64,000 bases of DNA, from contig OZ176055.1 of the NCBI GenBank assembly GCA_964247055.1, positions 1,116,001 to 1,180,000 on the forward strand, given 5' to 3'. Below are positions 58,252 through 64,000 of the stretch, piece after piece. Source of the DNA: Paragordius varius. Its lineage: Eukaryota; Nematomorpha. Within the stretch, counting starts at the first letter, position 1. The number at the start of each line of letters is the position of its first letter. Made by a program: the position numbers and the translations under genes. The notes beneath the pieces were generated by a model that saw only the letters and a program-made list of their open reading frames with translations, had not been told where the DNA came from and searched no databases.

Positions 58252-60988
58252 ATATCACAGTGTCCACAAAAATACCCTTTGAAATATATACAGTCTCACA
58301 GGAAATGGTATCATTATTGGTGCTTTTACATTTTGCCCTTAAGAGTGACTTAAGAAAGTTAATTACGCTTTTGTGGTAACTGCTCCATATCAAAAAAATG
58401 GCAAAGTTTGCACATATATTTTATCAATTAAATTTTTTTGGTGATCAAATGCTCATTCCAAAATATATCACTCAACGCATAAATATAACATATTTATTTT
58501 AGTCCTATGATTCGTATTTGAGGCCTATATGCCAGGCTCTAATATTTCTAAAAATAGGAAATTTGAACCATTGTTTAAAGTTTGAACTCGTATATCATTG
58601 CACCCTGAAATATTAAAAAGATTAATTTTACTGAAAACAAATTTTATGGAAAAACCTTAAGATAAAAATTTAGTCATCAATGACATTTAAATAGGTAAAA
58701 ATAAAAATTATCAAAATAAACCACTTTTTAGTTTATATCAAAAATATGTAAATAAATAATTAGCTTTAAAATAAAATGAACAAGATATTTTGCAAAAATG
58801 TTTTAAAAATGGCATTGAAGTAGTTTGTTAGGGAGCTTTTTCATTGCTAAATTTTATTAAGATATTTTAAAATTTTTATTAGCATAGAAGCATAAATTTA
58901 AATTGTAATCGTTTCTGTTGGAATTTACAAAAATAACAACTTAAATTGGTCGGGGTTCTGTAGACCAGTTTGAATCGATATATATACTACATATAAAAGG
59001 CAATACAATTAAACCCGAATTTTTCGGCCCTTGTAAACTATTATTTTAATTTAAATAAACGTTTTTAAATTGCGTGCGAAAATTTTGAATATATATCAAA
59101 TTTGAAAAATAAAAAAGTAATTTTTAAAAAAATGGATTTATTAAAAATCTATTTTATCGCAATATTATGTTGAAGTGCTCTTCATAGCATTTTGAGGCAT
59201 GATACAAATGGTATCAAAACGCTTTAAATATAATAAATACACCTCTATATAATTTTATGATCCAGAACATTTCTATTTTTGTTCTATACAAATTGTCTAC
59301 AAAAAAACGAACCTTTAATTTAAATTACGAGCTAATATGAATATTTAGCATTATCAATTTGCTTGAAATGGTTTCTTAAACGTCCCCGTTGGGTCCAATA
59401 ACTTGGTTAAAGTGTAAACCCGCGGATTATATCGACATTACACCTAATAACTGTGTTTAATGATAATAATTATAAGGTTTACATCGAAAAAAAATTATGT
59501 CATGGTTGGCGTGAAGGCACAATACATAAAATGTAATGACGTACTTTCTTATGAATAAATGATGAGGATAGAATAGTTAGAAATGCGGATCAGATATGAC
59601 CCATAGATTCGCCTTCGAAACCCGATGATGCAATACAAGCAGAAAGGTACCCAACCAAACTGCTGAGGTCCCCCGATAGATTCTGAGGGGATTGAAAATA
59701 ATAGAGTTATTTATAGCAAATTTCTTATACTTATATATGTTATGATATTGTAAGCATGCAATAGATTTACATAGCACTTTTTATTGTATATATATTAAAT
59801 ATGTTATTGTAAGCATGCAAAATATTTATACTTTCTAATATTATATTGCGCAAATTGTTATAATGTTTGAATGTATAGTAAATGTGTTTTAGGAAACAAG
59901 TTATATAAACACCATAACGGCACAAAAACTATAATAATATTTTAATTGTTTAATAAATTACCTTTATCCCATGATGGTGTTCCATAAAAGAAAATGGCAA
60001 AATTTGCGCATATTTTTCAAATATTGTTTTTTACCAAATAAAATTTTAAAGCAAACGAATTAATTAAAATTCTGAGGGGATAGAAATTTTCGGAATTATC
60101 GTTTTATATAGAAAAGGTGTTTTATGATATCAAAAAGCGTTTTTAATCCTTTTCCATTATGAGTCAAAATAGTATGATGTAGGCTTCAACAAAGTTTTTT
60201 ATTATTATATTAATAAAATTTATGCATTTTTTAAAATATTCCTTTAGTTCACATCGGAATTTACATATTTTATTCTTTAGGACTAACTCATTTTAGAAGA
60301 GCTAAAAAAATTTGGGACTTTTGCCCACATCTAAAAATAATATTTTAAAAAATATTCTTTTGCATTTTATAGGTAGTATATGTTATATTACCTGATATTT
60401 TTTGGATAAAGCCTCTAGCTCTCTCCCCAAAAATTTTAATTAACACTTTATCTAAATGCCTCAGACAATATTAAAGTTTAAAATATTTTGAAACAAACAG
60501 TTCTAATATGCTTCTATACTAATAAATATAGTGTTTATTTGATTCTAAGGCTAAAAAATTCGGTTTACAATATTATTATATTATAATATAAACAGAAAAG
60601 TGGTATATTTTACCTTTTTAGATTTAGCTTATACACACATGTCATGTTAGCTAATAACTTATTTTGGTAGGACCTTTGAATTATTAATATCAAGTATTTT
60701 TGAATAAATTTTTTTATTTCGGTTCATTAACGTAATATAAGTGCAAACTTTTGTCAAGGTTTCGATTTATTTTATTTCTGAGAATATCTAATTTTAAACA
60801 AGCCTGGGATCCAACTACCCCAATTTAAATTAAGGTAGTGAAATAATTGGTGTTGTATCTAAGTGTTAACAAAATGATGCAATTTCGGCATTTTCTGATA
60901 TGGGGCACCTACTAAACTGTAATATTTTAAATCACTCATTAGGGTCAAAACCAAAGTTACGATGATAAATTTGATGCATTTTCGTATC

Positions 60989-61040
<52 letters not shown>

Positions 61041-61072
61041 ACCAGGCTATTTTTTGTGGACACTGTGTAATG
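58252..61072. mobile_element. C-family mariner-type element, copy 3
   Basis: Left end CACAGTGTCCACAAAAATA at 58257, right end TTTTTTGTGGACACTGTGTA at about 61050-61070, a long-spaced inverted pair typical of mariner ends. The interior repeats motifs seen in copies 1 and 2 (CTCCATATCAAAAAAATGGC, ATCCAACTACCCCAATTTAA). No transposase found. It may be several copies merged. An AT run (60991-61037) lies just inside the right end. Confidence 0.6.
60991..61037. repeat. AT microsatellite
   Basis: About 23 AT repeats inside the right end of C copy 3, 230 bp upstream of the GPR158-like start codon. Confidence 0.9.
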
Positions 61073-61205
61073 CGCCTCAAAGGCTAAAGAAAGCATCCGC
61101 TTGATCCTTAAATACTTTTCAAAAATACTTAACGCTCGGGGTAATAAAATTATCCCAAAAAGTAATGATTTGTTAACAATTTTATGGTTAAATATTAACA
61201 TGATG

Positions 61206-61212
61206 TATAAAA
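61206..61212 (+). promoter_or_regulatory. Possible TATA box of the GPR158-like gene
   Basis: TATAAAA about 58 bp before the ATG at 61264, just downstream of the end of a mariner-type repeat and an AT microsatellite. Confidence 0.3.
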
Positions 61213-61263
61213 AGAAGAAATTTTGATATATCATAAAAACATGTGAATATATACCTGTCCAGC

Positions 61264-62888
61264 ATGTTTTTCAAATTTTTTACCTTTGGAATAATAATTT
61301 ATTCTGTTTTCGGCCAATTCGAATGGCAAATTAAAGATGCATTTGATGAAATCCAAACTAAAATGAATCAAGTTACTGCGGATAATTGTGAAACTTTAAA
61401 AACTTCTCAACTCGTTCTTCCAGCCAATGCCGTACCTCAAATTCCAAGTGTTAGGAAAATCGATCCCATATTTGTTAATCGAACCATGTTACGCCATATA
61501 CACGATGTTAGTCTCCGAGCAGTGTTTTACAGTTTTATATATGCCAAAGCAAACGAAAGCGAGCAACCAGGACTTGCATATTACTACGCCTCACATATCG
61601 CTGATGTTTCATCCAATTATTATGTTAATGGATCCGGTTTATATTTCTCACCGAATTCGAGTTACTCCAATTTTTATAGGGATTATTTTAACAAAACTAT
61701 GCCATATTTTGCACCATACGCATTTAGGAGCGATGATTTTCTTGACATTTATAATCCAAACCGATTACCGACACTCAAAACCGTTAAAGCCACGGACTTA
61801 GGGGCAAATTCTGACGATTTTTCTTACTTCAAATATGATCGTAAAGATTTTTGGAAAGTTAATGACTGGTATAGTCTTTGGTTGCCAGACGACACGAGGG
61901 ATTTATCCAAGAGTCAATACCACGTTATAATGAAGTATGTTAAGTTGCGACAAGATACGGCCATGTCCTTAAATCAAACTTTAGTCAATGCTTTTAAATA
62001 TCACGCGCAAGGGATTGTTGGCCCCACTTCAGATATACCCTATTACCACGTGACCGAAGACAATTTTGCATTCTTTGGACCACCTGACCCATCACGTGAT
62101 CCCGGACCAGTCAAATGGACCAAGCCTTACTTTGACTGCAGACGATCTAATAAATGGATTGTTTCAGCCTCAACTCCTGTCATAGATTACTTCCCTAGAC
62201 ATACTATATGGCGCCATCTCCGGAAACATAAGTTAGTTGTTAAACCTAAAGAAAATTACATTGATTTATAATTTACAATACTTTCCATCGTCTCTACTAA
62301 TTAAAATTTTTGATAAATATCCGCTTAGAATACCAGCGCACTTACTAATCTAAATTTTTGTTTTTAATTATATGTCCTGTGAGTTTCATAACACTGTAAT
62401 CAAATTCTGGCTAAATCAAAAACAAATCTTGAAAACAGTCTTCGTACTTTAATAGATATCTGAAAAAATATAATTTATTATCAAATCTTAACAAAACTTT
62501 AGTCTTATACATTACCTCCCCCCTACCTATAATTTGCAAAAATAATGGAATATTCGAAGTGGTCGACGAATATACATATCTAGGAAGAATTATCAACATA
62601 TCATGCCTTAGCTTACATGATATAAAAAGACGTATTGCTATATTCAAATGCATTGAATTTATATAATTAATTATGCACAGGACATGCATTTACAAACAAA
62701 AATTTGAGTAGTTTTGCAATAACTCAATCTAATAAAACTTATTTTATCACTTTGTGTTCAGATACGTTGCCGTGACAACAACCGATATCGATTTTAATCG
62801 AATCGATATAAATCCGTGTCCAAAGATGGCAGGTAATGAAGCCCCAAACATTTTTGCTGGGATAGCTAGGTGTAAGAATACAACCGTT
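61264..62888 (+). CDS. GPR158/Smog-like class C orphan GPCR, first two exons
   Basis: Exons 61264-62231 and 62762-62888; the gene continues past the window. The ATG at 61264 opens a signal peptide (MFFKFFTFGIIIYSVFGQ). A GTG-initiated extension upstream to 61243 is not needed. The mature part has several N-glycosylation sequons (NRT, NES, NGS, NSS, NKT, NQT) and reads GPVKWTKPYFDCRRSNKW, IVSASTPVIDYFPRH, then across the splice RKHK|YVAVTTTDIDF, NRIDINPCPK, NIFAGIARCKNTTV. This matches, from memory, the extracellular Cache-like region of the GPR158/GPR179 family, which includes Drosophila Smog. The donor gttagt at 62232 splices out a stop at 62269-62271. No seven-helix part is in the window. 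The intron holds a LINE fragment. Confidence 0.8.
62470..62690 (+). mobile_element. LINE 3' fragment (RTE-type) in the GPR158-like intron
   Basis: Plus-strand reading gives LNKTLVLYIT, KNNGIFEVVDEYTYLGRII and LHDIKRRIAIFK, matching the post-RT block (EYTYLGR...EIKRRIA) of RTE-like LINEs. A 92-residue open frame on the other strand is its shadow. About 200 bp remain. Confidence 0.7.
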
Positions 62889-63009
62889 GTAAGTCACCAT
62901 AAAAATTTTAGAAAATTAATTTAAATATATACATGTTGCTAATGTGTTTAAATTAAGAATTTAAGTTATAAGTTTCAGACGCAGTTATTTTAAACTAATT
63001 TCAGACAAA

Positions 63010-63309
63010 TATATGTAAAATTCTACACCTCAAATTTACCCTTGCACATTTCAAATTCACCCTAAAAATTAATTATGTTTTTGGGCCATTCTATATACTA
63101 ATTATTTCTGTATGGCATCTCATCTTAGTTTTTATATTCTGTAAACAGGAATTTATTTATTTTTTCAAAAACAAATCTAAAATGTATATGTTTTTTATTT
63201 ACAAATACATAATTTGTTTTTAGGGTTTATTTTTAATGTTTACGAATATTCCAAAGTTTAAGGGTGAACTTCAAATATTTGGGGTTGAAATTGATGTAAA
63301 TGATATATT
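63010..63309. mobile_element. A-family MITE copy A11, diverged
   Basis: Left GTAAAATTCTACACCTC then AAATTTACCCTTGCACATTT; right AAGGGTGAACTTCAAATATT and TTGATGTAAATGATATA. Follows exon 2 of the GPR158-like gene by about 120 bp. Confidence 0.75.
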
Positions 63310-64000
63310 ATGCATATCCTTAATTTTATTTTACATATGTTAAAAATTATATTTTTTTGTTTTAAATTTTATATTTACATTGGCAAAATATAAATGGAAT
63401 GTAAGTTTAGTTAGTTAAGTTAAACGAAAGTTTTAGATTTTCAAAAAATAATTTCATAAATTTTGCGATGACATCAATTTACAACCGAACGTTTAACACA
63501 CGACATAAATATAATCAACGTCATCAGTTTATTTATAAATTTATGTAAATTACAAAACATTCAAGGAAAAAATATGAGGAGATTTTTTCTTTGTTAAATA
63601 CGATTGATATTTTGTAAAAAAATATTCTAATCTCGGTACCGTAACTGAAAACGTGTTAAAAATCGGTGAGTTTCATAAAATAGTTATTAGCTTAAGCTTT
63701 TTATTTCAAACCCATATACGGTATGCATTTTATTGGTTGATTATTTCACACTATAGCAGGACAATTTGCAACGCCGAAGTTTGTATCAAAAAAACAACAA
63801 AATGTTGAATTGACAAATTAACTTTCTTTCTTTTTCCCATACACTACTGTGTTAAAAATCGCCCAACTATAGTTTAGTGTGAAATAAGCAACCATTAAAA
63901 TGCATACAATATTGCTCTTTCGAATTTCCAAATGCTCGCAAAAATCAATTGTTTTTTTCCTCCGTAAAAAAGTATAATGGTTTTTGTTTCAAAAAAATTG
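63310..64000. other. Probable intron of the GPR158-like gene
   Basis: Apart from the M-family MITE at 63720-63908, no repeat and no exon recognised. The next receptor exon, expected to carry further cysteines, must lie beyond the window. Confidence 0.5.
63720..63908. mobile_element. M-family MITE copy M3
   Basis: GTATGCATTTTATTGGTTG left and AACCATTAAAATGCATAC right, flanked by TA two bases out on each side. Inner GATTATTTCACACTATAG and its inverse. About 188 bp. Confidence 0.85.

Noticed and set aside
61427-61801. 124-residue plus-strand open frame
   Set aside because: Out-of-frame shadow of the first GPR158-like exon.
61243-62271. A complete 342-residue secreted protein
   Set aside because: The first codon is GTG and the last 13 codons are intronic. 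The real start is the ATG at 61264, and splicing at 62232 continues the receptor.
62411-62689. 92-residue minus-strand open frame
   Set aside because: Antisense of the plus-strand LINE fragment with EYTYLGRII.
1-64000. tRNA, rRNA, snRNA genes, or LTR elements
   Set aside because: I looked for B-box-like motifs, conserved RNA blocks and paired long terminal repeats and saw none I could defend. A covariance-model scan would be needed to exclude small RNA genes.

Overview
This is a very A+T-rich, intron-rich animal sequence with many small DNA transposons. A Trunk-type cystine-knot ligand (34.4-35.9 kb, minus) points to an arthropod, because Trunk belongs to the arthropod Torso pathway. The other genes fit any animal. 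I cannot name the species.

Layout. (1) 284-31206, plus: the 3' 26 exons of a phosphorylase b kinase regulatory alpha subunit gene, about 1010 codons ending in a CaaX-type tail. Its 5' end lies before the window. (2) Intron 7 (4016-14952) holds a stack of nested elements: a TATACC-ended MITE split by a 3.9-kb TA-flanked foldback element and by a 2.2-kb palindrome carrying a Myb/SANT-like gene in both arms. An RTE-type LINE with an inverted partial copy of itself follows. (3) 34428-35891, minus: Trunk-like secreted ligand in one exon. (4) 36.1-47.9 kb: no intact gene; an unidentified coding-like relic (36.8-37.5 kb), mariner and hAT remnants, and a hairpin-headed repeat. (5) 47966-49763, plus: six-exon gene for a 269-residue secreted protein with two fibronectin-III-like domains. 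(6) 49.8-61.2 kb: no gene seen; a hAT MITE with a perfect 8-bp target duplication, a 1.05-kb tandem dimer and a mariner-type patchwork. (7) 61264-62888, plus: the first two exons of a GPR158/Smog-like class C orphan receptor, continuing beyond the window.

The genes do not form a pathway: one enzyme subunit (glycogen breakdown), one secreted ligand, one secreted FN3 protein and one receptor ectodomain. The main feature of the window is repeated insertion of TA-targeting MITE families (called A, B and M below) into introns. Several sit within tens of bases of splice sites, and one intron carries a tandem triplication of an exon's 3' end.

All exon boundaries come from reading frames, GT-AG sites and remembered protein families. 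Exon lengths sum to whole codons for the kinase (3033 nt) and the FN3 gene (810 nt), which supports both models.
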